Shown here: positions 1-8,328 of the stretch, piece after piece | Layout: the number at the start of each line of letters is the position of its first letter | Position numbering within the stretch: the stretch's first letter is position 1 | NCBI GenBank assembly: GCA_009881125.1 | Contig: WXFH01000322.1 | Location: 1 to 48,676 of the forward strand | Length of the DNA stretch: 48,676 nt | Direction of reading: 5' to 3' | From: Acidaminobacter sp. | Lineage (GTDB): Bacteria; Bacillota_A; Clostridia; Peptostreptococcales; Acidaminobacteraceae | The notes under the pieces: generated by a model | What the model saw: the letters and a program-made list of their open reading frames with translations, nothing else | Told to the model about the DNA's origin: nothing | The model's database searches: none | Position numbers and translations under genes: made by a program

Positions 1-24
1 AACTGCTATAAAATTATCGCAGTT
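1..24. terminator. Hairpin at the window edge, terminator-like
   Basis: AACTGC (1-6) pairs with GCAGTT (19-24). An inner ATAA/TTAT pair extends the stem after one mismatch. It may end a transcript from outside the window, but the sequence is cut at base 1 and the T-tract after it is weak (TTCTGT). Confidence 0.35.
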
Positions 25-187
25 TCTGTAGGTTGATATTGCTACATTTCTTATTATAATTATTACTATTATCTTTCATAAAACGAGGCTTTATGAATTC
101 TGTGTATCATCCACGTATCGCATTATTAAATACCCTATAAACGTTAAAGGAGCAGGGATTCGAAGAATCCCCACCCCAACTATTGAC
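25..187. other. Probable left prophage end, non-coding
   Basis: I see no credible gene here. The stretch is AT-rich. It holds a directly repeated GTATC motif at 104-119, with an 11-bp repeat spacing, that matches a pair next to the integrase (43244-43261). It also holds a 17-nt inverted repeat, GGGATTC-GAA-GAATCCC, at 155-171 that resembles a tRNA T-arm. No duplicated attachment core could be found between this stretch and the integrase side, so the exact junction is unresolved and could lie just outside the window. Confidence 0.4.
104..120. repeat. Candidate integrase arm-type sites, left end
   Basis: GTATCA at 104-109 and CGTATCG at 114-120 are spaced 11 bp apart, about one helical turn. 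The same orientation and spacing recur at 43244-43261 beside the integrase. Tyrosine integrases of Gram-positive phages bind short direct arm repeats on both sides of the core, which is the basis for this call. Binding is inferred. Confidence 0.4.
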
Positions 188-442
188 TTAGAGCCTATTA
201 AAATCATTTTTAACGAATTCAATACAAGACGAGCAGATCCATTTGCCTCGATAATTCTTTGTATGATCCATGCTTCCACATATAACACAATGTGGTTCAT
301 ACTTACGAAGAATAATAGTATTTCCTTCTGTAAAAATTTCCAATGCATCTTTTTCCCTAATTTCGAATATGGATCTTAGTTCACTTGGAATAACGACACG
401 GCCTAATTCGTCTATTCTGCGTACAATGCCAGTCGATTTCAA
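188..442 (-). CDS. AbrB/SpoVT-type transcriptional regulator with C-terminal zinc-binding motif
   Basis: This 84-aa protein begins with a typical swapped-hairpin AbrB DNA-binding domain (residues 1-45, with RRIDELGRVVIP). It ends with a CxxC...CxxC segment (CVICG and CSSC, about residues 52-73), as in the C-terminal part of AbrB-like transition-state regulators. The start is TTG at 442, eight bases after GGAG. It has its own promoter (472-500) and lies downstream of the vsr gene, at the end of the defence cargo. AbrB-family proteins bind AT-rich DNA and repress many promoters, so it may control the restriction genes or host genes from the lysogen. The target is unknown. The family call is firm. 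Confidence 0.88.
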   Translation of the reverse strand: MKSTGIVRRIDELGRVVIPSELRSIFEIREKDALEIFTEGNTIILRKYEPHCVICGSMDHTKNYRGKWICSSCIEFVKNDFNRL

Positions 443-471
443 TTTACCACTCCTTCACATTTTATACTATA

Positions 472-500
472 ATTGTATATATTAGAATATTGGAAGTCAA
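472..500 (-). promoter_or_regulatory. Promoter of the AbrB-like gene
   Basis: On the minus strand the -35 is TTGACT (495-500), followed by a 17-bp spacer and a -10 of TACAAT (472-477). The start codon lies about 30 bp downstream. This is a near-consensus sigma-A promoter and shows the regulator can be transcribed independently of the vsr operon. Confidence 0.7.
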
Positions 501-517
501 TGGTAATTACATTTTAT

Positions 518-970
518 TTACAATTCATATCTATTCACTGATGACTTTTCAATGAATTCAATAGCTAATGAGAACACATCATTACAGAACTCCACGTCTT
601 TTATCATTTTCTTGATTGTGCACTCCCAAATTACCAGAATCCTCCATCCAAGCTGTTCAAGTGAATCGTAGTTTTCTGCATCCCGCTCAATATTTCTTTC
701 AATTTTCATCGTCCAGTATTCAATATTTGTCTTAGGCCATTTAAATCTAGGGCAGTTTTTATGCTTATGCCAAAAACATCCATTTACAAATATAACGATC
801 TTGTATTTCGGCAAAACGATATCCGGACATCCAGGTAATCGGTTGTCATTTTTTCTATATCTAAATCCTTTGCTGAATAAGTATTTTCTTACAAATTCCT
901 CTGGTTTTGTATCCTTGCTTCGGATTCTAGACATGTTGTAGCTTCGCACATCTTTTGAGTGATTGTCCAT
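518..970 (-). CDS. vsr: Vsr-type very short patch repair endonuclease
   Basis: This 150-aa protein matches the Vsr family in length and motifs. It has an N-terminal RSKDTKPEEFVRKYLFSKG segment, the PGCPDIVLP strand with its catalytic aspartate, and the FVNGCFWHKH..C zinc/active-site region. Vsr nicks DNA 5' of the mismatched T in T:G pairs that arise when 5-methylcytosine deaminates inside a methylase recognition site. That fits its position 11 bp downstream of the restriction endonuclease and in the same operon as the C5 methylase. Its recognition sequence should therefore follow that of the methylase. The protein looks intact, and the identification is firm. Confidence 0.93.
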   Translation of the reverse strand: MDNHSKDVRSYNMSRIRSKDTKPEEFVRKYLFSKGFRYRKNDNRLPGCPDIVLPKYKIVIFVNGCFWHKHKNCPRFKWPKTNIEYWTMKIERNIERDAENYDSLEQLGWRILVIWECTIKKMIKDVEFCNDVFSLAIEFIEKSSVNRYEL

Positions 971-981
971 ATAATCACCTT

Positions 982-2523
982 CTATAAATCCGACAAAACA
1001 ACCTGCCTGTTTAACGAAAAGATGTCTTTGATGCTTGAATGCGAGTACTGTTTCTGAGCGTGTTTTTCAACCATTCTTATCATGTTTGTCACACTCATTG
1101 CACTACCATTGACCTGGGTCTCATCAGATATGCTTTTTATTTGAGAATCAATATTGGATCCGAACCCACCTGAAATATATGAAAAGAAAGCAAGAGGGTA
1201 CACGTCAGATTTGTATTGCTCTATGTAATTGTGGACCATCCTATTTCGATGATCATTTGATATTGTATATCTTCGATACGCTTTATTATCTAAAATGCCT
1301 ATATATTTCCCTTCATTTGAGAGCACATAAACATCTGGATTGAGGCCGACAGATCCTATATGCTTTGTCTCGAATCCAAATATGTTTTTGAAAAGCTCTA
1401 CAGTAGCTTTTTCAAATTCAATTGCATTATCTCTACCCTTAAATGCCAGTTCAAAGTATTCCGTCATAAATGATCCAACCGCACCGTTTGGATAGAGTCT
1501 TAATAATGTCTCCTCGACAATTTTCTCATCAAATCCGGATAATTCAGCTACTCTGGAAATAACATAAGTAGATATTTTAAATATTGGAGTTCTTAAAGAT
1601 TCAGATATGAACGCAGTCTTTATCCTTTGTTCAGCGATAATCTTAGATGTAATAGTTTTTGTATCAGTTAAATTCCTGTTATCTCGCTGATGATTGGGAT
1701 CTAATCCAAATTTTCTTTGAAAATACTCATGTTCACTTTCTCGATCAATCAATTTTGGTTTAACTGATAGTATAGATTCAACTTCCTCGTATTTGTCATC
1801 AAGAATTTTAAGTTTACTTTCATCATCTCTTTTAGCCAACTGAGTATATTCGATCCAATTAATAATTGTATTTGCTGTGGCCAGTAAATGATCAAATGGT
1901 TTTTGGGGATTCACTTTGCCAGTTTTAGGAGCATACACTTCAAAGAAATCATGTCTTAGACTATTGTCACCATAATTTCTAAAATCAATAATTCGATTCA
2001 CGATTTTACTAAATGAGCTATCGTTTTCTGCTTCAGTAATTACTATCTTTGCAATCTCTTCTTCTGTAAGATAGCCAATTTCTTTGTCCATTAAGAGTTT
2101 CAATAAAAATCGAAACGGCTGCAGTTTAAATCTTGGTGATACATTAACATTTTGTCTTACAGAGAAAGCAGAAGGGAATTGATATTTCAGGACTTGATTC
2201 TTAATTATTTCAACAGGTGGCTCACCTGCTAATATTGCTTCTCCTGCTAGTGTTAGCTTGATTTTACCAGTAGACTCCTGAACGAAAATCAAACCCAAAC
2301 TTATAAGCCAGGCGATATAGGTACGAGCCCCTCCACCACGTTGGTCTCTTCTTTCTCCAGTTCTTTTTAAACCCGCTTTTTCAAGGGCATCTTCGAGTGA
2401 TAATTGAGTGCCAAGTTGTCCATACCATTCCACATCATAAGAAGTCTCAGCAATCGTTGCGAGTACTTCTGGTATGGAATTCAGTTTCCGTTTGGGTCTT
2501 GACACCCACCAATGGTTTATCAC
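982..2523 (-). CDS. AlwI-family type II restriction endonuclease
   Basis: This 513-aa protein starts at GTG (2521-2523) after GAGGGTG. The N-terminal half has the winged-helix-like layout of the AlwI/nickase group: WWVSRPKRK at the start, then a TLAGEAILAG turn followed by KNQVLKYQFPS. The C-terminal half carries a PD-(D/E)XK nuclease core, with D397 in NPDVYVL and D412/K414 in GILDNKAY. AlwI-family enzymes are mostly type IIS cutters or strand-nicking relatives. The gene lies 22 bp after the C5 methylase and 11 bp before vsr, which defines a three-gene restriction operon. The target sequence cannot be read from the protein. The nuclease call is firm and the family call fairly firm. Confidence 0.82.
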   Translation of the reverse strand: MINHWWVSRPKRKLNSIPEVLATIAETSYDVEWYGQLGTQLSLEDALEKAGLKRTGERRDQRGGGARTYIAWLISLGLIFVQESTGKIKLTLAGEAILAGEPPVEIIKNQVLKYQFPSAFSVRQNVNVSPRFKLQPFRFLLKLLMDKEIGYLTEEEIAKIVITEAENDSSFSKIVNRIIDFRNYGDNSLRHDFFEVYAPKTGKVNPQKPFDHLLATANTIINWIEYTQLAKRDDESKLKILDDKYEEVESILSVKPKLIDRESEHEYFQRKFGLDPNHQRDNRNLTDTKTITSKIIAEQRIKTAFISESLRTPIFKISTYVISRVAELSGFDEKIVEETLLRLYPNGAVGSFMTEYFELAFKGRDNAIEFEKATVELFKNIFGFETKHIGSVGLNPDVYVLSNEGKYIGILDNKAYRRYTISNDHRNRMVHNYIEQYKSDVYPLAFFSYISGGFGSNIDSQIKSISDETQVNGSAMSVTNMIRMVEKHAQKQYSHSSIKDIFSLNRQVVLSDL

Positions 2524-2545
2524 ATCTACACCCTCTTTAAAGTAG

Positions 2546-3601
2546 TTATGCTTTTACATTACACTCAACACTTTTATAAGGAATTCCGGCAAAGGTTTTC
2601 AACACAGCTTCCAAAATAATTTGAGCTCCTCGTGGTGGCACTGCCATTCCGATCTGTTTTCGTACACTCTCCTTAGTTCCTTTAAACAAATAGTCATCTG
2701 GAAATGTCTGAAGTCTTGCTCGTTCTCTATTTGTTAAGGCTCTGTGTTCTGAATAATGATAAATATGCGTTCCTCCACCGCCTGATCCTGTTACGGTGTA
2801 TGCTGGTTTATCCGGATGTAATCTTTTGTATATCTGACTAATTCTAGCACCTTTTACGTTGAGTTGTAAATGCTCAGGTAAATTGGCATTAAATGCGTTC
2901 TCACCTGGCTTAATATGCTTCAATCTTTCAACTACCTGAACCGACTGCCTTGTCAACTCGTTATTAAATGCGTTATCAGGTATTGGTGGATTTTCAATTG
3001 CGTTTTTAGCTGAGTTATTAATGTCTTTATATTCCAAAGGACTTGGCGGTGCAAACACGAATGGCAGATCTTTTCTAATTCCAATAATAATAATTCGATG
3101 TCTTGCCTGCGGTACTCCATATTCTTCGAATTTGTAAAGGTGAGGGTAAATGTTGTATCCGGCATCTTTCAAATCATTAAGTATTTGCTTTAATGCTCCA
3201 CCATCATTTGCACTTTTTAAGCCACCAACATTCTCTGCAAAAAACCATGATGGCTGGAACTTATTTAACACTTTTACACCGTAAGTGTATAGTGGTCCAA
3301 ATGTTCCATTGAAACCTTTCTGCTCTCCTACTTGTGAAAAGTCATTACACGGAAAGCCAAAAGCCAATGCATCAATTGGGCTTAATTGATCAATATCGAG
3401 TTTCCGAACATCTCCACAAATAACGCTCTCAGGGCTTTCGGGACAAATATTGTGTCGATATGTTTCGCAAGTATCAGCATCATAGTCATTTGCCCATTCA
3501 TGAATTATTTTGAAATCTTCTATTTCAATAGATGCTTTTTTAGCACCATAAGCAATCCCACCTGGTCCACAGAACAATTCACCCAACTTAAATTCCTTCA
3601 T
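2546..3601 (-). CDS. dcm: DNA (cytosine-5) methyltransferase
   Basis: This 351-aa protein has all the key C5-methylase motifs in order: FCGPGG (motif I, residues 10-15, S-adenosylmethionine binding), GFPCNDFS (motif IV, catalytic C85), ENV (motif VI), QARHRIIIIGIR (motif VIII) and GMAVPP (motif X). A TVTGSGGGG segment lies in the target-recognition region. The enzyme would protect the sites cut by the downstream AlwI-family nuclease. It is the first gene of the methylase-nuclease-vsr operon. A weak promoter is possible (TTCAAG at 3659-3664, 17 bp, TACTAA). The symbol follows general usage for C5 methylases and does not imply CCWGG specificity. Confidence 0.93.
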   Translation of the reverse strand: MKEFKLGELFCGPGGIAYGAKKASIEIEDFKIIHEWANDYDADTCETYRHNICPESPESVICGDVRKLDIDQLSPIDALAFGFPCNDFSQVGEQKGFNGTFGPLYTYGVKVLNKFQPSWFFAENVGGLKSANDGGALKQILNDLKDAGYNIYPHLYKFEEYGVPQARHRIIIIGIRKDLPFVFAPPSPLEYKDINNSAKNAIENPPIPDNAFNNELTRQSVQVVERLKHIKPGENAFNANLPEHLQLNVKGARISQIYKRLHPDKPAYTVTGSGGGGTHIYHYSEHRALTNRERARLQTFPDDYLFKGTKESVRKQIGMAVPPRGAQIILEAVLKTFAGIPYKSVECNVKA

Positions 3602-4002
3602 ATTACAACTCCCATCTATACATCTTAGCCATTTATTAGTATTAGCTACCTCTTAAATCTTGAACCAACTGCATCAGCAATTATTTCAGAATTAGAAATT
3701 GTCATGCTTTATTTGCTTTGCGTTAAAATATTGAGGTAGTAACTGTTTCTTCACGTCAACTCCTCAATGTTGATATTTAATCCCCAAAAAAGAATCAATT
3801 TCTGCTCAGCGACAACCAAAAACAAACCCATAGCTCAACTATATCATTAAATATAGGGTTACAGTAAGCAACGGTTTGAAAAACATTAGTTCTATAAAGT
3901 TTGACAACAAATGCCACGTTATTACCGTGGCATTTGTTTATTATATAAATTGAACCATTACACTACACTTCATATAAATAAAATTCATATTTATCATTTT
4001 TT
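3602..4002. other. 400-bp intergenic region between the two defence units
   Basis: No gene is credible here. The stretch is AT-rich and contains the strong hairpin at 3906-3938. It also has a looser inverted repeat (ATTGAGG near 3730, CCTCAAT near 3763) and the leader of the methylase operon. The two flanking operons have their own signals, which suggests that the cargo was assembled from two separately acquired units. Confidence 0.5.
3906..3938. terminator. 13-bp hairpin after the GHKL-ATPase operon
   Basis: AACAAATGCCACG (3906-3918) pairs perfectly with CGTGGCATTTGTT (3926-3938) around a 7-nt loop. It lies about 65 bp past the stop of the leftward ATPase gene. The T-tract is weak on both strands, so it may act as a bidirectional or mRNA-stabilising hairpin. 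Confidence 0.55.
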
Positions 4003-6456
4003 CTAACTTGTCTTTTCTTCTTCGAAAATCTCATTGTATAATTCTGTCCACTCATATGGAATATTGCTTAACAAGCTGGTAATTCTACTCTTTATCGTTT
4101 CGGGTTTAACTTGCGTTCCGACAAATTCATTTTCCAGCGAGACGCACCCAGGAACTAATGCCTGTAATATTTTAATCTGTTCTTTTACCTCGCTACTACT
4201 AAATTTCTTGGACAATTTTCTATTTAATTCTGTCCTGACAACTGAAACAGTTGGTGGCTCTGAATCAAATTTTTGCAATTCATAGATAACGTCAACAATA
4301 TCAAAATAAGGCGGGACTTCTGTTTCGATATTCTGAATATTATCTATCCATTCTTTGACTTGGTATGGTGCATAACATGTCTCAAATAAATCTCTCAATT
4401 TATCCAATCCAATTTGTTTAGGTGTTGCTAAAAACATTAATCTTACCAAATCACTTGCTTTAATTACAGTAACCTTTTGCATTATTGCTTCTACAGAAAT
4501 CGCGCTGTTCGGGTCCGTTTCTCCTTGATAACCAATTGCTACTTCAATACAATAATCAGCTTCATATGTTGACTGATGTCTCTTTAACGCAGATAAATGA
4601 GATGTACCTGCAGCAATAACTTTCTTATTGGTACTTTTAGCGTCAAATGTTAGTGAATAGTTCCTTGATTTACTGAATTCGTCGTACCCTAATATCGCAT
4701 CGGCTTTGCCATCTGGTTTATTTGGACCACCGATCTGACTAGTCTCGAATCCAAGTGCCAAAAGTGCGCGATAAACCGCATTTTCTAAGCCTGTTGGATT
4801 TGAAAGAGAATCTTTTAATAACATAGCTACCGCTGGAGTACTTTCACGATCCGAAAATGCTAACTCTTTAAATGTAGCATCCCTTTTTTTCATTACATTA
4901 TTCACGATATTTTCATCAATTCCCAGCTCGTACATGTGCGCTTCTGTCAAAACCTCTGCAATAGCAATGCCTTCAAGTGGAAATAGAGTTTTATATGCGC
5001 CTGAATAATTTGCTACATAAGGATGCATCACGTTAATTTTCAAAAGCCTTCTTACTAAATCCAACTTGGCAATCGGTGATCCAGGCATCATAGGTTCATA
5101 TATGATTTTTTCTATTACTTGATCCCCAGTCTCAACGTCAATATTATATGCATTCACTAGTTGATCTTTATCATTTTCTTTAGGTTTCTCAATTAGAAAT
5201 GGATTACATATCTCATCAGAATAAAATTTGTTTATAAAGCTATATATCGGTCTTTTTGACGTTGTATACGAAGTTTGAGCCATTCTATAAGCTACTGTAG
5301 CTTTTTGATAATCCGTCTGCTCTTTGTCAAAATAATACTTTTTTACTTCATTATTAAACTTCTTCTTTATATACTCTTTTAATTGGGAAAATGGTCGTGA
5401 TTCTTTAACTGCTTCTCGAGTAGAAGTTAAATTGTTATCTAATTCATCTGCATTAATAACTATCCTTGTTCTATTAAACGCACCGTGTGAAAATGCTTCC
5501 ATACCAAGTAATGGATCGTCAATGTTAATTAATCTACCTCTAATGTTCAAGAAGATACCATTACTTCTTCCTAAATCTGCAGATTTTCCTTCAAGTAAAG
5601 AATCAGAATATAATTCAAACTGTCCATTAACACCTTTCAAATTCGAAAAATCAACATAATGCTCCCCATTTTCCTCGCGACTCTCTGCCCAATCTAGTGA
5701 TTCAGCAGTTTGGTCTTCAAGTCCGATAGTCCAAGTTTTCAATATTGGAATGTTTATTTTTGAAGACTCAATTAAAACGCCATTAAAATGCAATTTGAAA
5801 TTTGGATTAAGTGGCAAAGCGGTTCTTAAAATCCACTTTAATCGACCTTCTGTTATCTCAGATGCTTTTGGCTTCAGATCAGTCAAAATAGATATCGTCC
5901 ATGATTTCACAGAATCTTTGCCAAACATTCTAATTTTATTTATGCTTTTTAGATAAGGATTCAATAATGAAATAGCTTCAGCTTCTGTAACTTCTATCTC
6001 ATCAATAAAAATTGCGTCATTATCATTTGAAATTACATCATAATCCATTACAGCTATTAAGTATCGATTGTTTTTTTTAGTTAAATACGTCAGCTTTCTA
6101 GCTAATATATAAGTCGCTAGTTTTCCTATACCGAATTGGCCAATCTGGAGTCTAGCTATGTCTTTTGAAGGATTTTTTCTTTTAGATGATTCTCCAATTC
6201 GCCAAAGATCCTTTAGTTCTGATTCATCTAATCCTTCTCCATTATCAAGAACCCAAATGTATGCATCTGTTGCAGAAAGATCCGACGAGACATAGACTTC
6301 AACTTCAGAAGCATACGCATCGTATGAATTGCATATCAACTCTTCAAATGCTTTATTAGGACTTGAATACAAACCCGCTGAAAACAGTTCAATTATTCTA
6401 TAACTTATCTTGACTTCAATATCATCTATTTTTTTACCAATTGAAGAAATATTCAC
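4003..6456 (-). CDS. GHKL (Hsp90/MutL/MORC-like) ATPase fused to a PD-(D/E)XK nuclease domain
   Basis: The start is taken as GTG at 6456, seven bases after GGGAGG and one base past the methyltransferase stop. An upstream in-frame ATG would overlap that gene by 80 bp and lacks this signal. The resulting 817-aa protein has a Bergerat ATP-binding fold: N-box EELICNSYDA (residues 38-47), G1 DNGEGLD (71-77) and G2 GQFGIGK (106-112). A transducer-like region follows. Around residues 555-660 is a nuclease core with KPDGKAD (D near 581) and TFDAKS (D-A-K near 604). Bacterial MORC-like ATPases are known near restriction-modification genes. Fusion to a nuclease and strict coupling to a methyltransferase suggest the restriction subunit of an ATP-dependent restriction system. 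That function is inferred. Confidence 0.8.
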   Translation of the reverse strand: MNISSIGKKIDDIEVKISYRIIELFSAGLYSSPNKAFEELICNSYDAYASEVEVYVSSDLSATDAYIWVLDNGEGLDESELKDLWRIGESSKRKNPSKDIARLQIGQFGIGKLATYILARKLTYLTKKNNRYLIAVMDYDVISNDNDAIFIDEIEVTEAEAISLLNPYLKSINKIRMFGKDSVKSWTISILTDLKPKASEITEGRLKWILRTALPLNPNFKLHFNGVLIESSKINIPILKTWTIGLEDQTAESLDWAESREENGEHYVDFSNLKGVNGQFELYSDSLLEGKSADLGRSNGIFLNIRGRLINIDDPLLGMEAFSHGAFNRTRIVINADELDNNLTSTREAVKESRPFSQLKEYIKKKFNNEVKKYYFDKEQTDYQKATVAYRMAQTSYTTSKRPIYSFINKFYSDEICNPFLIEKPKENDKDQLVNAYNIDVETGDQVIEKIIYEPMMPGSPIAKLDLVRRLLKINVMHPYVANYSGAYKTLFPLEGIAIAEVLTEAHMYELGIDENIVNNVMKKRDATFKELAFSDRESTPAVAMLLKDSLSNPTGLENAVYRALLALGFETSQIGGPNKPDGKADAILGYDEFSKSRNYSLTFDAKSTNKKVIAAGTSHLSALKRHQSTYEADYCIEVAIGYQGETDPNSAISVEAIMQKVTVIKASDLVRLMFLATPKQIGLDKLRDLFETCYAPYQVKEWIDNIQNIETEVPPYFDIVDVIYELQKFDSEPPTVSVVRTELNRKLSKKFSSSEVKEQIKILQALVPGCVSLENEFVGTQVKPETIKSRITSLLSNIPYEWTELYNEIFEEEKTS

Positions 6457-6457
6457 A

Positions 6458-7729
6458 TTATTTCCTCCCAATAACAATAAATTCTTCGTTATAAACTTTT
6501 CTACTTGATTTATTGTTGGTAAATTTGCCCTTTTCATCTCGATATGGGGTCAGAATTTTTCCGGTTATTTTTCTCTTAGCTACATAAGTATTGTTAAAGC
6601 CGGTTGCATTCAAAGATGCAACTAAGTGCTCTGCATTTCTAATTCTTACACCTTTGTATTCAGTATTGCCAATTACAAACAATGCAAACCCTGTATCTGA
6701 CAATACGTTATAACATTTCTCTGCAACCTTTTGCATATCTAGAAAATATTTAGCGACTGATTTTGCTTTTGATTTATCATATTTATATAATTCAAAAACA
6801 ATCTCTTTTCCAACCTTATTTAGATTATTCAGTTCACTTTCAAAGTTATATTCATGATATAAACTGCCAATCGTACCGCTTCGAAGTTCTCTGTAATCTT
6901 TAATATAGTCAAGCCACAAAGTTGATAATTGATGCAGGTCCGCATACTCATAAGATGTAACATATGGCGGACTCGTAACAATCATGTCTACCCGAGGAGG
7001 TGTTAATGATTCATCTAAAAAATTAACATTATCTATCACTGTGGTACTTTCATTTATTAAATTGCTTTCAATAATGGCGCTTCTCATAAATTCATATTGA
7101 ACGCGAAACGATTTTATAACATCTGCTGGATTTTTATTTGGATCAAGTTGTGGTTTTATTGATTTTGTCAACCATCTTGATGTCGGTTTTAAGATATTAG
7201 AGAATGCACACTTAAAAAATAATTGGTACTTACTTTCAGATGGCACTTCGTTGAGAATCGAATATTTCAGTTTAATTAATTCATTAATATTTTTTTGATC
7301 ATACCAATACATTAATCGATCATTTAAATTTTCATAAGAGTAATGATCATCAGAGAATTTCTCAAACTTGCTTATTATATTGTTAAAATACATGTCTAAT
7401 TTGTCGATTTTATACGTATTGCTCTTCGTCTTGGCGATCATAGTCGCTACTGGATTTATATCACATCCCCAGAAGTCAATACCCTTTCTCTTTGATTCAA
7501 AAGCTACTGTCCCACACCCACAAAAAACATCTGCAATTTTATTAATACTTAAATTATGTGACTTTGCATATTCAATTGCCTTAGTAGTTATGAAAGAAGG
7601 AAATTTGGCCGGATATGCATGAATTCTATGAACTTTGAGTTCTTTTTCATCTCCTAGACTCCAATATGGGTCTTCTTGAATTGATTCAAAATCTAACTCA
7701 TTAAAATCTACAATCAATTGCATACCCAT
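6458..7729 (-). CDS. TSPPY-type DNA methyltransferase (probable N4-cytosine or N6-adenine)
   Basis: This protein is 423 aa from the first ATG. A second ATG at 7723 sits nine bases after GGAGG and is the better-spaced start (421 aa). It has an HRIHAYPAKFP segment (34-44), a motif I-like DVFCGCGTVAFES (67-79) and the catalytic TSPPY near residue 252. TSPPY is more typical of N4-cytosine than N6-adenine enzymes, but this does not settle the base. The gene is directly coupled (one base) to the GHKL-ATPase/nuclease gene and has strong promoters upstream. It therefore looks like the protective partner of that protein. Confidence 0.85.
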   Translation of the reverse strand: MGMQLIVDFNELDFESIQEDPYWSLGDEKELKVHRIHAYPAKFPSFITTKAIEYAKSHNLSINKIADVFCGCGTVAFESKRKGIDFWGCDINPVATMIAKTKSNTYKIDKLDMYFNNIISKFEKFSDDHYSYENLNDRLMYWYDQKNINELIKLKYSILNEVPSESKYQLFFKCAFSNILKPTSRWLTKSIKPQLDPNKNPADVIKSFRVQYEFMRSAIIESNLINESTTVIDNVNFLDESLTPPRVDMIVTSPPYVTSYEYADLHQLSTLWLDYIKDYRELRSGTIGSLYHEYNFESELNNLNKVGKEIVFELYKYDKSKAKSVAKYFLDMQKVAEKCYNVLSDTGFALFVIGNTEYKGVRIRNAEHLVASLNATGFNNTYVAKRKITGKILTPYRDEKGKFTNNKSSRKVYNEEFIVIGRK

Positions 7730-7793
7730 GATCCTCCATAATTTCCGCTTTGAAAATCTTACTATCTTTAGTTACTATTGAAACATTAATTAT

Positions 7794-7839
7794 ATTATAA
7801 ACAAACGCGAACAGTACCTCAACCTTTATAAATTGTCAA
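7794..7839 (-). promoter_or_regulatory. Two overlapping promoters of the methyltransferase-GHKL operon
   Basis: The distal promoter is TTGACA (7834-7839), 17 bp, TACTGT (7811-7816). The proximal promoter is TTGAGG (7817-7822), 17 bp, TATAAT (7794-7799). Both read leftward into the methyltransferase gene. They lie downstream of the late-gene terminator, so this cargo is built to be expressed in the lysogen independently of the lytic genes. Confidence 0.7.
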
Positions 7840-7889
7840 TTATTGATTTGATTCATAATTTACTGCTAAAATATAGGATTAATAAGAAC

Positions 7890-7916
7890 AAACCCATGAT
7901 TTTGAATCTAGGGTTT
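7890..7916 (-). terminator. Terminator of the late operon
   Basis: AAACCC and GGGTTT (7890-7895 and 7911-7916) form a stem, with an inner GATT/AATC pair that extends it. On the minus strand it is followed by GTTCTTATT. It lies just past the last lysis gene (stop at 7942) and separates the lytic late genes from the defence cargo. Confidence 0.5.
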
Positions 7917-7941
7917 GAGTGATCATGAATATTATGAAAGA

Positions 7942-8328
7942 TTACAAATTATTATAAACATTTACTTCGATTTTATTATCAAGCCATGCATCGAAATCAT
8001 CATAAACTTCAAAAACCCCATCACGCACGGCTTTGCCCATAATCGCGATCGCTTTGCGTCTTGCCTCTTCAAACGCTTTCTTCTGAACTTCAGGGCTCCA
8101 TCCATCTGTACCCTTCAGCCGTGATACATAAGTTTGATAAACTGCTATTACCGCTGTCTGAACTGCATCTTCAGCAATATTAATATACTTTTCTAGACGC
8201 TTATCCTTATTACGCTGTCGAATGTAGTCTGTCCCAGCCTTAATCATCGAGACTAAGAAAGGAACTAGGGCTACAAGCACTGGAACAACAATACTTGTTA
8301 CGACCATATCAAGCATTTCCTGATTCAT
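7942..8328 (-). CDS. Phage holin, LLH family
   Basis: This 128-aa protein has one N-terminal membrane segment (about residues 9-29, VVTSIVVPVLVALVPFLVS). A charged, largely helical cytoplasmic part follows, as in the phage LLH-type holins of Gram-positive phages. The start follows AAGGAGG. It overlaps the end of the amidase gene by 20 bp, so translation is probably coupled. It would form membrane lesions that let the amidase act or collapse the membrane potential. A second candidate holin-like gene lies on the other side of the amidase gene. Confidence 0.75.
   Translation of the reverse strand: MNQEMLDMVVTSIVVPVLVALVPFLVSMIKAGTDYIRQRNKDKRLEKYINIAEDAVQTAVIAVYQTYVSRLKGTDGWSPEVQKKAFEEARRKAIAIMGKAVRDGVFEVYDDFDAWLDNKIEVNVYNNL

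Noticed and set aside
1..187. Left attachment core shared with 43262-43330
   Set aside because: The best shared run is only about seven bases (ATAAAAT), no more than expected by chance.
91..348. 85-codon minus-strand ORF at the left end
   Set aside because: It overlaps the AbrB-like gene in another frame and lacks a ribosome-binding site; no recognisable protein.
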